Shown: positions 1-7,116 of the stretch, piece after piece | Position numbering within the stretch: position 1 is the stretch's first letter | Layout: every line of letters starts with the position of its first letter | NCBI GenBank assembly: GCA_017541365.1 | Contig: JAFXZF010000002.1 | Span: 1-26,157 of the forward strand | Source of the DNA: Prevotella sp. | GTDB taxonomy: Bacteria; Bacteroidota; Bacteroidia; Bacteroidales; Bacteroidaceae | DNA: 26,157 bases | Reading direction: 5' to 3' | Made by a program: the position numbers and the translations under genes | The notes under the pieces: generated by a model | What the model was told of the DNA's origin: nothing | Database searches by the model: none | Seen by the model: only the letters and a program-made list of their open reading frames with translations

Positions 1-140
1 CCCATGGGAGCATATTTCTTCAGCGTCACCGTGGCACCTGGTATGATACCCATGTCAAGGAAGTGCTGGCGCAGTGCACCTTCACCACCCACCTTTCTTA
101 TCCTTGCTGACTCGCCTATGTTAAGTTCCGACAGTTTCAT
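1..140 (-). CDS. FeoA-domain protein, N-terminus (ferrous iron transport, probably FeoA-FeoB fusion), partial
   Basis: Reading the minus strand from the ATG at 140 gives an open frame to the window edge that starts MKLSELNIGESARIRK and continues with a G-G-E-G-A-L-R-Q-H-F-L-D-M-G stretch followed by IIPGATVTLKKYAPMG. This is the FeoA/SH3-like fold signature (the LDMGI-x-PG-x-x-V turn). FeoA domains assist the FeoB Fe(II) transporter in the inner membrane. In Bacteroidota FeoA is often fused to the N-terminus of FeoB, so this is probably the start of a FeoAB protein, but only 46 codons are visible and a stand-alone FeoA cannot be excluded. A -7 promoter box lies 26 bp upstream. Confidence 0.8.
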   Translation of the reverse strand, partial: MKLSELNIGESARIRKVGGEGALRQHFLDMGIIPGATVTLKKYAPM

Positions 141-165
141 ATCTTTTCAGTTGTTTTTTGCGACT

Positions 166-174
166 GCAAAAATA
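166..174 (-). promoter_or_regulatory. Bacteroidota -7 box for the FeoA-domain gene
   Basis: The minus strand reads TATTTTTGC, matching the Bacteroidota sigma-ABfr -7 consensus TAnnTTTGC. It sits 26 bp upstream of the ATG at 140. No TTTG was found at the ideal 19-21 bp spacing, so the -33 element is weak. Confidence 0.55.
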
Positions 175-186
175 CAAAAAATAATC

Positions 187-215
187 AAAAAAGGTGGCAT
201 GCATGCCACCTTTTT
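187..215 (-). terminator. Perfect palindrome with A/T flanks (bidirectional terminator-like)
   Basis: GGTGGCATGCATGCCACC at 193-210 is a perfect 18-bp palindrome (9-bp arms), flanked by six A on the left and five T on the right. Read on the minus strand it ends a transcript coming from 283-399 and is followed by TTTTTTG. It lies just upstream of the FeoA-gene promoter and would insulate it. The arms have no unpaired loop, so the actual hairpin would open its centre. Confidence 0.6.
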
Positions 216-282
216 ATAATTATTAGCAATAAAATACCTAAAAGTGAGGATGATTGGATATTATACATATTCTCTTACCCCT

Positions 283-399
283 TTATTTCTTTACCTTGAT
301 AATCCTTACAGACTTGCCCTGTTTAAATAACTCCCATTGGCGAAGCACCTTCTTACGGTACTCACGAACAAGTTCGTATTCCAAAATAGAAATTGCCAT
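283..399 (-). CDS. Possible 38-aa small protein (unrecognised)
   Basis: The minus-strand ATG at 399 opens a 38-codon frame ending in TAA at 283. The product is highly basic: it starts MAISILEYELVREYRKK and ends SVRIIKVKK. It is followed about 70 bp later by the palindromic terminator at 187-215, which is the main reason to take it seriously. The same frame is open upstream of the ATG back to a TAA, so it may instead be the remnant of a longer gene. I recognise no family, and no promoter box or clear Shine-Dalgarno sequence precedes it. Confidence 0.25.
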   Translation of the reverse strand: MAISILEYELVREYRKKVLRQWELFKQGKSVRIIKVKK

Positions 400-516
400 A
401 TAACCTTCGCAGTGATATACAAGAGTATTTTGGGCATCTTTTTACTTCTTTGTCTTTTACGCCTGCAAATTTAATTATTTTTTATTTGTTTACGCAAACA
501 ATTAGGAAAAAAGTTG

Positions 517-525
517 TACCTTTGC
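517..525 (+). promoter_or_regulatory. Bacteroidota -7 box for the MaoC-like gene
   Basis: TACCTTTGC matches TAnnTTTGC. It lies 94 bp upstream of the chosen ATG at 620, which implies a 5' leader of roughly 85-90 nt that contains the octamer repeat at 556-606. The nearest upstream TTTG is about 28 bp away, so the -33 element is poor. Confidence 0.55.
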
Positions 526-555
526 ACTCGCAAATCACAACAAAAAAAACAAACA

Positions 556-606
556 ACTTGTTAACTCGTCAGCTTGTTAACTTGTCAACTTGTTAACTTG
601 TCAACT
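556..606 (+). repeat. Tandem octamer repeat ACTYGTYA x6.4 in a 5' leader
   Basis: Six consecutive 8-bp units (ACTTGTTA, ACTCGTCA, GCTTGTTA, ACTTGTCA, ACTTGTTA, ACTTGTCA) plus a partial unit run from 556 to 606, ending 13 bp before the MaoC-like start codon. The same unit recurs at 6810-6825 and 19214-19237. Function unknown. Confidence 0.85.
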
Positions 607-619
607 AAAAAAAGAACTT

Positions 620-1081
620 ATGCTTACAATCAAGAGTTATGAAGATTTCGCCCAGTATGAGGGCAAGGTGCTCGGCACATCAGACTACGTACAACTCACC
701 CAGGAGCGCATCAACCTCTTTGCCGATGCTACGCTTGACCATCAGTGGATACACATCGACACAGAGAGGGCGAAGACGGAGAGCCAGTTTGGCACTACCA
801 TAGCGCACGGCTACCTGACATTGTCAGTGCTCCCCTACCTGTGGGGGCAGATAGTGGAGGTGCAGAACGTGAAGATGCTCGTAAACTACGGCATCGACAA
901 GATGAAGTTCGGACAGCCAGTACTGAGCGGACAGAGCCTCAACCTCACCACCACGCTGCAGAGCATAGTGAACCTGCGTGGCGCCGTGAAGACGGAGATA
1001 AAGTTTACCATGAACGTAAAAGAGACCGGCAAGAAGGCTTTGGAGGGAATAGCGATATTTATCTACTATTTTAATAACTAA
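620..1081 (+). CDS. MaoC-like (R)-specific enoyl-CoA hydratase / acyl dehydratase
   Basis: The 153-aa product is a single hot-dog fold hydratase. It carries the hydratase-2 motif DHQWIHID at 40-47 followed by RA at 50-51, FGTTIAHGYLTLS at 57-69. The catalytic pair is expected to be Asp40 and His45, with the 5-residue spacing of the PhaJ family. The family hydrates trans-2-enoyl-CoA to (R)-3-hydroxyacyl-CoA in the cytoplasm; the physiological substrate cannot be told from sequence. I chose the ATG at 620 (MLTIKSYEDF). An in-frame upstream start at 590 falls inside the octamer repeat and would add ten poorly conserved residues. The gene stands alone and is followed by mini-palindromes and a strong hairpin at 1227-1270. 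A crotonase fragment, another enoyl-CoA hydratase fold, is found 5.8 kb away at 6891-7043. Confidence 0.88.
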   Translation: MLTIKSYEDFAQYEGKVLGTSDYVQLTQERINLFADATLDHQWIHIDTERAKTESQFGTTIAHGYLTLSVLPYLWGQIVEVQNVKMLVNYGIDKMKFGQPVLSGQSLNLTTTLQSIVNLRGAVKTEIKFTMNVKETGKKALEGIAIFIYYFNN

Positions 1082-1097
1082 AGGAGTTAGAGGAAGT

Positions 1098-1150
1098 TAT
1101 CGCTCGCTTAGCTCGCTAAGGAGGACTCCGAGCTTGCTCGCCTGAGCACC
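1098..1150. repeat. Cluster of mini-palindromes downstream of the MaoC-like gene
   Basis: The stretch contains CTTAG-CTCG-CTAAG (1107-1120) and GAGC-TT-GCTC (1130-1139), with GCTCGC direct repeats between. It resembles the other short-stem clusters at 25357-25420 and 25783-25815 in style but not in exact sequence. No ORF. Confidence 0.5.
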
Positions 1151-1226
1151 CACGGAGCGCAAGAAAAAGACGATACAAGAGTGCCTCAACAGAAATCGCT
1201 AAGGAATAAAAAAAAACTAACAAAAC

Positions 1227-1270
1227 AACAGCCAAGTCAAAACCCGATGCGGGGTTTTGGCTTGGCTGTT
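1227..1270. terminator. Strong bidirectional hairpin terminator
   Basis: An 18-bp stem (AACAGCCAAG... pairing with ...CTTGGCTGTT, one G-T wobble) closes a loop near GATGCG. The left flank is A-rich (nine A at 1208-1216), giving a T-tract on the minus strand, so it suits the sensor-kinase operon ending at 1374. On the plus strand it follows the MaoC-like gene, where only three T follow the stem. Confidence 0.75.
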
Positions 1271-1271
1271 T

Positions 1272-1355
1272 CTAAAACATATCCTTTTGGGGGGTGAAAA
1301 GGTTATGTTTTAGAGGCTAAAAGGATATGTTTTAGGAGCCAAAAGATAACCTTTT
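1272..1355. repeat. Nested inverted/direct repeats downstream of the sensor-kinase operon
   Basis: CTAAAACATATCCTTTT (1272-1288) has a perfect 17-bp inverse copy at 1319-1335. A near-identical direct copy, with one base different, is at 1297-1313. AAAAGGTTAT (1297-1306) also pairs with ATAACCTTTT (1346-1355). The two inverted-repeat pairs interleave, so they cannot form as one simple nested hairpin. A further 7-bp hairpin (TTTTCCA/TGGAAAA, 1352-1371) ends 2 bp before the kinase stop codon. Confidence 0.85.
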
Positions 1356-1373
1356 CCAAAACCATGGAAAAAA

Positions 1374-3917
1374 CTACAGTGGCAGGGTGAGGGTGAAGGT
1401 GCTTCCTTCACCTTCTTTTGACTCCACTTCGAGACGGGCATGCATGGCGTCGGCGATGCGACGGCACAGGTAGAGTCCTATGCCAGTGCCTGGCACGAAG
1501 GGGTTGACCTTGACGAAGCAGTCGAAAATCTCCTCCTGCTTGTCGGCAGGGATGCCACAGCCGGTATCCTGACAGTATACGGTGAGCTGACGGGCTGACT
1601 TGTCATAGGTGAAGCCTACACGGATGGAACCCTCACGGGTGTTCTTGGCAGCATTGTTGACAAGGGCATCGAGGATTATCATGACGTGCTCCGTATCGAC
1701 ATCTATGGCGAGGGTGTTGAGCGGTGTCTCAACGTGGTAGTCCACCCGTGGCGAGTCGATGTACTTGCGCATTTCGGCGGCACCCTCTGCAAAGTCGCGT
1801 GCGAAGTCGGTGCGCTGGGCACGTATGGTGATGCCCTCGGTGTCGATGTTTGAAAGGCGAAGTATGTTGTCGATGATATTGATGAGCATGGTGCAGTTGT
1901 GCTGCATGATAGCGTAATACTGCTCTTTCTCCTCGTGGGTGGCTCCCGTCTGCATGACCTCTGCAAAACCGTTGATGAGGTTGAGCGGCGTACGTAACTC
2001 ATGGGTCATATTGGCGAGGAATATGCTTCGCTGGCGTATGGCATCGCTGGCACGCTGTGTCTGCTCTCGAAGCATCTGCTCCATCTGCTGGAACTTGTCA
2101 TTGAGGGTATCACGCTCACGCAGTGCAAACTCCATCTCCCTGCGATAGCGGAGGAGGTCGCGCTCATTATGCTCCGCACGACGGTTTGCCGCACGGTAAC
2201 GGTGGCGCATGGCGAGTTTGTCGGTGAGGTCCTGTATGCTTACTGAGAAACCGTGATAGCGGCCGTCATCGCCTGTTACGGGGTTGATGCGCACCTCGAG
2301 TTGCAGGTGCAGATTACGCTCCGGCACATCGACGAAGCTACAGAACCATGCCTGTCCGCCGCGTTCGAGAGGCAGTCCGTTAAACAGTGCCTTCAGTCCG
2401 TCGCGTGTGGTCGATTTCATATACTCCTCACCATGAGCTACGCCACCCTTCTCCACGAGTCTTATCATGGCACGGTTGCAGTTGACAAACTTGCCGTTGG
2501 CATCGTAATATACCATGCTGTGCTCGGATATCTCAGTAACATACGAGAACTCGCGCAGTTGCGCGGCAAGCTTTGCCTGTTCCCTCATACGCTCGGTGTC
2601 GTCGTGCAGGGCGAGATATACATAGGTAGGTTTGCCACTGCGGTTGCACTTCACAAAGGCATTGATGCGCATGTGTCGCCAGTCATCAGGGGCTCCCTGG
2701 TACTTCCTCATGCGAAACTCCACCATCGGCATGTGTACCTGCCCGCCATCGACACGCTGACGTACCAGACGCTCCACGGCGAGGTCATCGGGGTGTATGA
2801 GTGCCTCGTAATCAGCCATCGACATGCCCTGTCGCGGCAGCACGTCGCCCGACACGTTATATACCCATTGGCGCCGCACGTTGATAGCAAAGACATTACA
2901 GTCGGTGAGCCTTATTGACATGTGGGCTATGGCACGGTATTCGCGCTTGAGGTTGTACGAACTGTCACTGCGCTTTATCGATACGAAAGCTATGATACTG
3001 CCTACTACAAACAGCAGCATGCCCACGATGACTATGATATCTATCACCGTGATGCCCTTGTCATATTTGCCGTCAAGCGAGAGCCACTTGTCCACGAGCG
3101 GCTGATAGCGGCCGGAACGCTGCAAGCGTTCAAACTGCTCATCAAGTTCGCCGAGCAGTGCCTTGTCATTACTGGTAAAGCGGAACTGTCCGTCAGGTAT
3201 GTCGATGTCGTCAACAACCAACCTATCCTGCAGTGACAGGCGGTGTATCTCGCTATTCATCGCTACCTTGCTCCACACGTAGTACTTTACCTCACCCGAC
3301 AGGAGTGCCTGCGTAGCTGCCGTCGGCGAGACGGTGACAACGCCGAAGCGCTGCGAATGGCGCAAGTAGTCCTTCAGGTAGCGATATATATAACCGTTGC
3401 CATTGGTATAGATGGTGTCATGGGGTGTCAGCATCTCTATGCTGTGGATAGGGGGAGTGTGCTTGAGACGTGCCACGCCGACGGGGAATTTGACCACTAC
3501 CGACTTGCCCACCATCTCATGACGCATACTGAGAGAATCGCCCACCTGCATCATCAGCTGCGCCTCACCACGGTACAGTTGGCGGATGGCTTCGTGCAAA
3601 TCCATCATGCGTATCTCATATGGCACGTGGAGCTGATTGAATATGTTGCCTATCATCTCAATGAGGAAACCGTCGGGCTCGCCGTTGTCATTACGGAAGG
3701 AGTAAGGCGGATAGTTCCAGTCAGCGACGATGATGAGTGGATGACGCTTGGTGTAACGTATGCCAAGCGGCAGGGTGGCATCACCAGGCCTGTCACCACC
3801 ATAGGCTGTAAACCATGATGCAGCAGACGAGGACGATGCCACAGCATCGGCGGTCATCGTCATGAGCATGACGGCGACAAGCATTATACGCAGGTATGTA
3901 CGTAGCAGTGACTTCAT
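1374..3917 (-). CDS. Membrane sensor histidine kinase with periplasmic SBP domain and two PAS domains
   Basis: This 847-aa protein has a signal peptide (about 1-28) and a periplasmic type-3 solute-binding domain (about 59-280). That domain has the YPPYSF-x-GEPDGF signature and an Arg near 132 where this family usually binds a ligand carboxylate. One TM helix follows (289-313), then two PAS-like domains (about 338-440 and 453-565), a coiled coil (568-630) and HisKA with FLANMTHELRTPL, His639. The HATPase boxes are N (NNAAKNT, 754-760), G1 (DTGCGIP, 784-790) and G2 (GTGIGL, 810-815). All catalytic motifs look intact. There is no receiver or DNA-binding domain and no response regulator in the window. 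I chose the ATG at 3917: it starts the signal peptide and overlaps the upstream stop as ATGA, which indicates translational coupling. A longer start at 4013 would overlap the upstream gene by 100 bp and bury the signal peptide. Ligand unknown, perhaps an amino acid or small carboxylate. Confidence 0.92.
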   Translation of the reverse strand: MKSLLRTYLRIMLVAVMLMTMTADAVASSSSAASWFTAYGGDRPGDATLPLGIRYTKRHPLIIVADWNYPPYSFRNDNGEPDGFLIEMIGNIFNQLHVPYEIRMMDLHEAIRQLYRGEAQLMMQVGDSLSMRHEMVGKSVVVKFPVGVARLKHTPPIHSIEMLTPHDTIYTNGNGYIYRYLKDYLRHSQRFGVVTVSPTAATQALLSGEVKYYVWSKVAMNSEIHRLSLQDRLVVDDIDIPDGQFRFTSNDKALLGELDEQFERLQRSGRYQPLVDKWLSLDGKYDKGITVIDIIVIVGMLLFVVGSIIAFVSIKRSDSSYNLKREYRAIAHMSIRLTDCNVFAINVRRQWVYNVSGDVLPRQGMSMADYEALIHPDDLAVERLVRQRVDGGQVHMPMVEFRMRKYQGAPDDWRHMRINAFVKCNRSGKPTYVYLALHDDTERMREQAKLAAQLREFSYVTEISEHSMVYYDANGKFVNCNRAMIRLVEKGGVAHGEEYMKSTTRDGLKALFNGLPLERGGQAWFCSFVDVPERNLHLQLEVRINPVTGDDGRYHGFSVSIQDLTDKLAMRHRYRAANRRAEHNERDLLRYRREMEFALRERDTLNDKFQQMEQMLREQTQRASDAIRQRSIFLANMTHELRTPLNLINGFAEVMQTGATHEEKEQYYAIMQHNCTMLINIIDNILRLSNIDTEGITIRAQRTDFARDFAEGAAEMRKYIDSPRVDYHVETPLNTLAIDVDTEHVMIILDALVNNAAKNTREGSIRVGFTYDKSARQLTVYCQDTGCGIPADKQEEIFDCFVKVNPFVPGTGIGLYLCRRIADAMHARLEVESKEGEGSTFTLTLPL

Positions 3918-6715
3918 TCCTTGATGGGCAGTTGTATGTATATCAGGGTGCCGTGGCCGGTGCGCGACTCTACGTCTATATTGCCGCCGAGCATCTTGAC
4001 AAAGGCATGGCATATAGGCAACTCCAGACCGGAGAGCATCACTCCCGAGGCGGATGAGGTATAGTTGGCATTGACATGCAACTCAAAGATGCGGTCACGA
4101 AGGTCAGGCGGTATGCCCTGTCCGTTATCTTCTATCGCCACGGTGAGATGGTTTTTGCGATACATGTAGCGCACATTTACCGTGCCGTACTGCGTATAGC
4201 GCGCCGAGAGTGCCACTGCCTCGCTGAGTATGCGCGACACCACCTTGGCATCAAAGCTGAGGGGCAGCGACTCGTATGTATTCTCTATCTTGTAGGTCAC
4301 GGTGCTCTGACGGTATGGCTCTATACCCCTGTTGAGCGACTCGTTATATACCTTGACAAAGTCATGCTGACCTACCTCCTGCGTGTACATGCCAGCCTCC
4401 ACGCGTGAGAGTATGAATATGTCGTCGGAGAGTGTTACCAGTCGCTGCGTACTTAACTTGATGCCATCGACGAGGGCATGCTCATTTTCGATGGTTTCAT
4501 CGTTCTTGTAAGCGGAGAGGTTCTTCTGTATCATCACCAGTGGCTGACGTATGGAGTATGATATATTGCGTATGAAGTTCTGGCGCACCTGCTCCGCCTC
4601 ACGAGCCTTGAGGGTTTCGTCAGCGAGTTGCTTCTGCATCTCCATCTGAGCGGTGACATCCTTGCACAGTCCAAAGTAGTAGAGCACGGTACCCGCATCG
4701 CTCTTGAACGGCGACATGTGTACCTCCATCTGCATGCGTTCGCCCTTGGCATTGCGCATAAGAGTGCCGACGACGAGGTGCACTTCCCTGTCTTCCAAGG
4801 CATCAGCATGATAGAACGCCTTGAACACCGCCTTCATGTGGCGGCTCTCTATCATCTGTATGACACGCAACTGCGGTATGGATACCATGCGCCCCTTGCC
4901 ACGGTCGTAGTAGAAGAGGCGTTTCGCCTCGGGGTAGTAGCGCATCATGACGATGTCTGACTGTCGGAGGGCATCATCACGGCGCTGGCGGCAGTGGTCA
5001 CTCTCCTCACGCAGGCTGAGGGTGCGACTTTCCTTGTCACGTATGTCACGATAGTAACGCACGTCCTCCGTCATCTCACGCATGTAGGCCATATAGCTTA
5101 TCAGCTTGCCATCCTCACCATACGCCTTGACGAGGTGCACGTGGAAATACCTCTCGCCCGTAAGTGGCATGGGGGCATAGTCCTCAAGTGTCGTCATGAG
5201 TCCGCAGAAGGTGAGGCTATGATCAAAGTCATGGTCGATGTCGATATCTCGAAGAATGCTCACGTCGCGTATGTTGAACTTCATCTGCTTCAGTTCCGCA
5301 TCATCCTTCATCCCCATCCACTCGCAGAAACGTTTGTTAAACTGCACCACGTTTCCATCAGCATCGAAGCGTATGATAGCACCGAGAGATATGTTGAATG
5401 CCGTCTTGTAACGCTCGCTGAGCAGTCGCATGCGCTCAAGGTGCGCCTTACTGTCAGTGATGTTGTTTTGCACGCCACATACGAGATACACCTTGCCGTA
5501 GTCGTCGGTGACAGCCTGCATGCTCACCTCTATGTCGATGACATCGTCCGAACCGCTGTCAGCATAGCGGCGCAGCGTCTTGGTGACGATGGTACCAGGC
5601 TGCCTTATGAGTTCGAGCACAGTGGAGTGGATGATGTAAAAGTCCTGGTCGGGGTAGAAGCGCGAAAACTCAAACGAGCTGTACTCCTCCTCCACCGTGC
5701 CATGGTGAGTCATCCATGCGTAATTGCCTCCTATCACGTCGTATGTCCATACGCTGACTTCGTTAGACGACAGTATGAGCCCCATCTGGTTGTTGATGTC
5801 GTCGAGAGTACTGTGGGAGTAGTAAGTGCGATAGTAGCGTATAGCCTGTATGATGAGTGCCACGATGACGCACAGCACTACGAGAATCAGTAATATGTAC
5901 AGCACGTAAGGTATCTGCTCCCCCTGCTCAGGGTACATCCAGCGATTGGTTATCTGGTCTATCTTGCCCTCCTGCTGCATGACGAGCGCCACGCTGTCGA
6001 GCACATGCAGCAACTGGCGGTCATGCGACATGAAGCGGTATTCGCCTGCAGGGATGTCGGTGGGCACAAGCACATAGCCATGTATGGCATACTTCCTGAG
6101 CAGCCATTTCATCATGACCGTATTCCACAGTACCCCACCCTCACCACGACTCACCATATCGAGCACCGTCATCATCATATTGTTGGCGACGGTAATGGTG
6201 CTGTCGGGCATGCCGGCATCCTTCAGATAGGCATGGGCACGGCTGCCGCACGCCACTACAAGACGCATATTGCGCAGCTGGCTTAACGTCACGTGCGCCA
6301 CAGAGTCGCTGCGAGGCACGAGGAGACTGTTTTCAAACTGGCTCAGCGTGACGCTACCAAAGAGACCGTACGGCGCATTATAATGTGCCGACACGCCAAA
6401 GGAGAGGTCGGCATGTCTCCTCTGCAGGTCAACGTGCACGCTGTCCTGATGCTTCATGCGTATCTCGTAGGGCAACCCCGTACGTTTCATTATCTCGCGC
6501 ACCAGTTCCACGTCGAATCCGTCAGGCTCCCCCTCGTCGTTTATAAAGGCATAGGGCGACTTTGTCCACGCATCTTCGTATATCAGCGGATGCTCCAGGG
6601 TATAACGCTCACGCAGTTGCGTCATTACGTCGCCACCCTCCCCTGCCGCCATGACGATGTCATATCGCCACAGCAGTGCAAGAATGATTATCAGTATGTT
6701 TTTACAACCTATCAA
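3914..6715 (-). CDS. Degenerate SBP-PAS sensor kinase (probable pseudokinase)
   Basis: This 933-aa paralog of the downstream kinase has a signal peptide (1-23), a type-3 solute-binding domain (about 40-262, KSPYAFINDEGEPDGFDVEL), one TM helix (268-292), three PAS-like domains (about 315-422, 435-550, 585-690), a dimerisation helix and an ATPase-like domain. Key residues are missing. The H-box reads NISYSIRQPL, so Tyr720 (codon TAC) replaces the phospho-acceptor His. The N-box segment (about 829-843, SEAVALSARYT) lacks the Mg-binding Asn. The G2 region (GVMLSGLELP) is degenerate. G1 (DNGQGIPP, 863-870) survives. The ligand Arg seen in the downstream paralog is also absent. The frame is uninterrupted over 2.8 kb, which argues for selection and not decay. 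The start is TTG at 6715: no in-frame ATG or GTG lies between it and the preceding stop, and the next ATG (6652) would remove the signal peptide. It may modulate the coupled kinase. Confidence 0.88.
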   Translation of the reverse strand: MIGCKNILIIILALLWRYDIVMAAGEGGDVMTQLRERYTLEHPLIYEDAWTKSPYAFINDEGEPDGFDVELVREIMKRTGLPYEIRMKHQDSVHVDLQRRHADLSFGVSAHYNAPYGLFGSVTLSQFENSLLVPRSDSVAHVTLSQLRNMRLVVACGSRAHAYLKDAGMPDSTITVANNMMMTVLDMVSRGEGGVLWNTVMMKWLLRKYAIHGYVLVPTDIPAGEYRFMSHDRQLLHVLDSVALVMQQEGKIDQITNRWMYPEQGEQIPYVLYILLILVVLCVIVALIIQAIRYYRTYYSHSTLDDINNQMGLILSSNEVSVWTYDVIGGNYAWMTHHGTVEEEYSSFEFSRFYPDQDFYIIHSTVLELIRQPGTIVTKTLRRYADSGSDDVIDIEVSMQAVTDDYGKVYLVCGVQNNITDSKAHLERMRLLSERYKTAFNISLGAIIRFDADGNVVQFNKRFCEWMGMKDDAELKQMKFNIRDVSILRDIDIDHDFDHSLTFCGLMTTLEDYAPMPLTGERYFHVHLVKAYGEDGKLISYMAYMREMTEDVRYYRDIRDKESRTLSLREESDHCRQRRDDALRQSDIVMMRYYPEAKRLFYYDRGKGRMVSIPQLRVIQMIESRHMKAVFKAFYHADALEDREVHLVVGTLMRNAKGERMQMEVHMSPFKSDAGTVLYYFGLCKDVTAQMEMQKQLADETLKAREAEQVRQNFIRNISYSIRQPLVMIQKNLSAYKNDETIENEHALVDGIKLSTQRLVTLSDDIFILSRVEAGMYTQEVGQHDFVKVYNESLNRGIEPYRQSTVTYKIENTYESLPLSFDAKVVSRILSEAVALSARYTQYGTVNVRYMYRKNHLTVAIEDNGQGIPPDLRDRIFELHVNANYTSSASGVMLSGLELPICHAFVKMLGGNIDVESRTGHGTLIYIQLPIKE

Positions 6716-6735
6716 CGCTCTCGAAAAGTGACCTG

Positions 6736-6780
6736 ATATTTCAGGGCTTTGTGGCTCCTGCGGAGAAGCCCATGAAATAT
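6736..6780 (-). promoter_or_regulatory. Structured leader hairpin of the sensor-kinase operon
   Basis: ATATTTCA+GGGCTT (6736-6749) pairs with AAGCCC+TGAAATAT (6766-6780, one bulged A at 6772), a 14-bp stem. Its loop contains a small palindrome, CTCC-TGC-GGAG (6755-6765). It lies in the transcribed leader, 20 nt before the TTG start. The inner core GCTCCTGCGGAG is identical to one inside the O-methyltransferase gene (22554-22565). It could act as a translational or attenuation element; there is no U-tract, so it is not a simple terminator. Confidence 0.65.
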
Positions 6781-6809
6781 GGGAGCAGTCGAGAGGGTCA
6801 GCGAAGCTA

Positions 6810-6825
6810 ACTTGTCAACTCGTCA
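6810..6825. repeat. Octamer repeat, two copies
   Basis: ACTTGTCA plus ACTCGTCA, followed by a partial ACTGTC. Same family as 556-606 and 19214-19240. It lies in the leader of the sensor-kinase operon just downstream of its promoter. Confidence 0.75.
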
Positions 6826-6837
6826 ACTGTCCCGACT

Positions 6838-6870
6838 GCAAAGATACACCTTTTTGCGATTTCTCGCAAA
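6838..6870 (-). promoter_or_regulatory. Bacteroidota promoter of the sensor-kinase operon
   Basis: On the minus strand TTTG (6870-6867) is followed by 20 bp and then TATCTTTGC (6846-6838), a complete match to the Bacteroidota TTTG-N19-21-TAnnTTTG promoter. The expected transcript start is near 6832, giving a leader of about 115 nt that holds octamer repeats and the hairpin at 6736-6780. Confidence 0.8.
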
Positions 6871-6890
6871 TTTTTTCTGCAAAAACACGG

Positions 6891-7043
6891 GCATTCGCAA
6901 TACTCTCCGAGAGTTTTGAGCGCATCAATGCCTACCGCTCACGCGTCTATCGGAGTGCCGACTACCGCGAGGGCATACAAGCATTCCTTGAGAAGCGCCC
7001 GCCACAGTTTACCGGCAAGGCATCCGACCTCGATACAAAGTAG
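6891..7043 (+). pseudogene. C-terminal fragment of an enoyl-CoA hydratase (crotonase family)
   Basis: The plus strand is open for 50 codons to a TAG at 7041. It encodes SESFERINAYRSRVY followed by RSADYREGIQAFLEKRPPQF and TGK. The DYREG-x-x-AFLEKR-x-P-x-F-x-GK tail is characteristic of crotonase-superfamily C-termini. There is no start codon, no upstream remainder and no promoter; the left side runs directly into the promoter region of the divergent kinase operon. It is therefore the stump of a deleted gene and marks a rearrangement junction. I cannot tell which crotonase it was. Confidence 0.6.
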
Positions 7044-7064
7044 CAATAAATTGTGATTAAAAAT

Positions 7065-7096
7065 ATTGTGCTTTGCTCCCGTTTTTGTAACTTTGC
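7065..7096 (+). promoter_or_regulatory. Bacteroidota promoter of the mntA-like gene
   Basis: TAACTTTGC (7088-7096) matches the -7 consensus. ATTG at 7065-7068 lies 19 bp upstream as a near -33 box. The expected start is around 7103, leaving only about 14 nt of leader before the ATG at 7117. Confidence 0.65.
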
Positions 7097-7116
7097 AAGC
7101 AGAAACAGTTATCGAT

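Noticed and set aside
4..219. 71-codon plus-strand frame at the left edge
   Set aside because: Antisense to the FeoA-domain start and crosses the palindromic terminator.
556..606. CRISPR-like array
   Set aside because: The units are contiguous octamers with no spacers, and no cas genes are present.
3917..4013. Longer start for the intact kinase (879 aa)
   Set aside because: It adds 32 Arg/His-rich residues, would bury the signal peptide, and overlaps the upstream gene by 100 bp; the ATGA overlap at 3914-3917 is better.
2253..5893. Long plus-strand open frames opposite the two kinase genes (e.g. 2253-2918, 3243-3818, 4994-5893)
   Set aside because: They are antisense to genes with clear domains, have no promoter, and have His/Val/Tyr-rich compositions typical of mirror frames in this codon usage.
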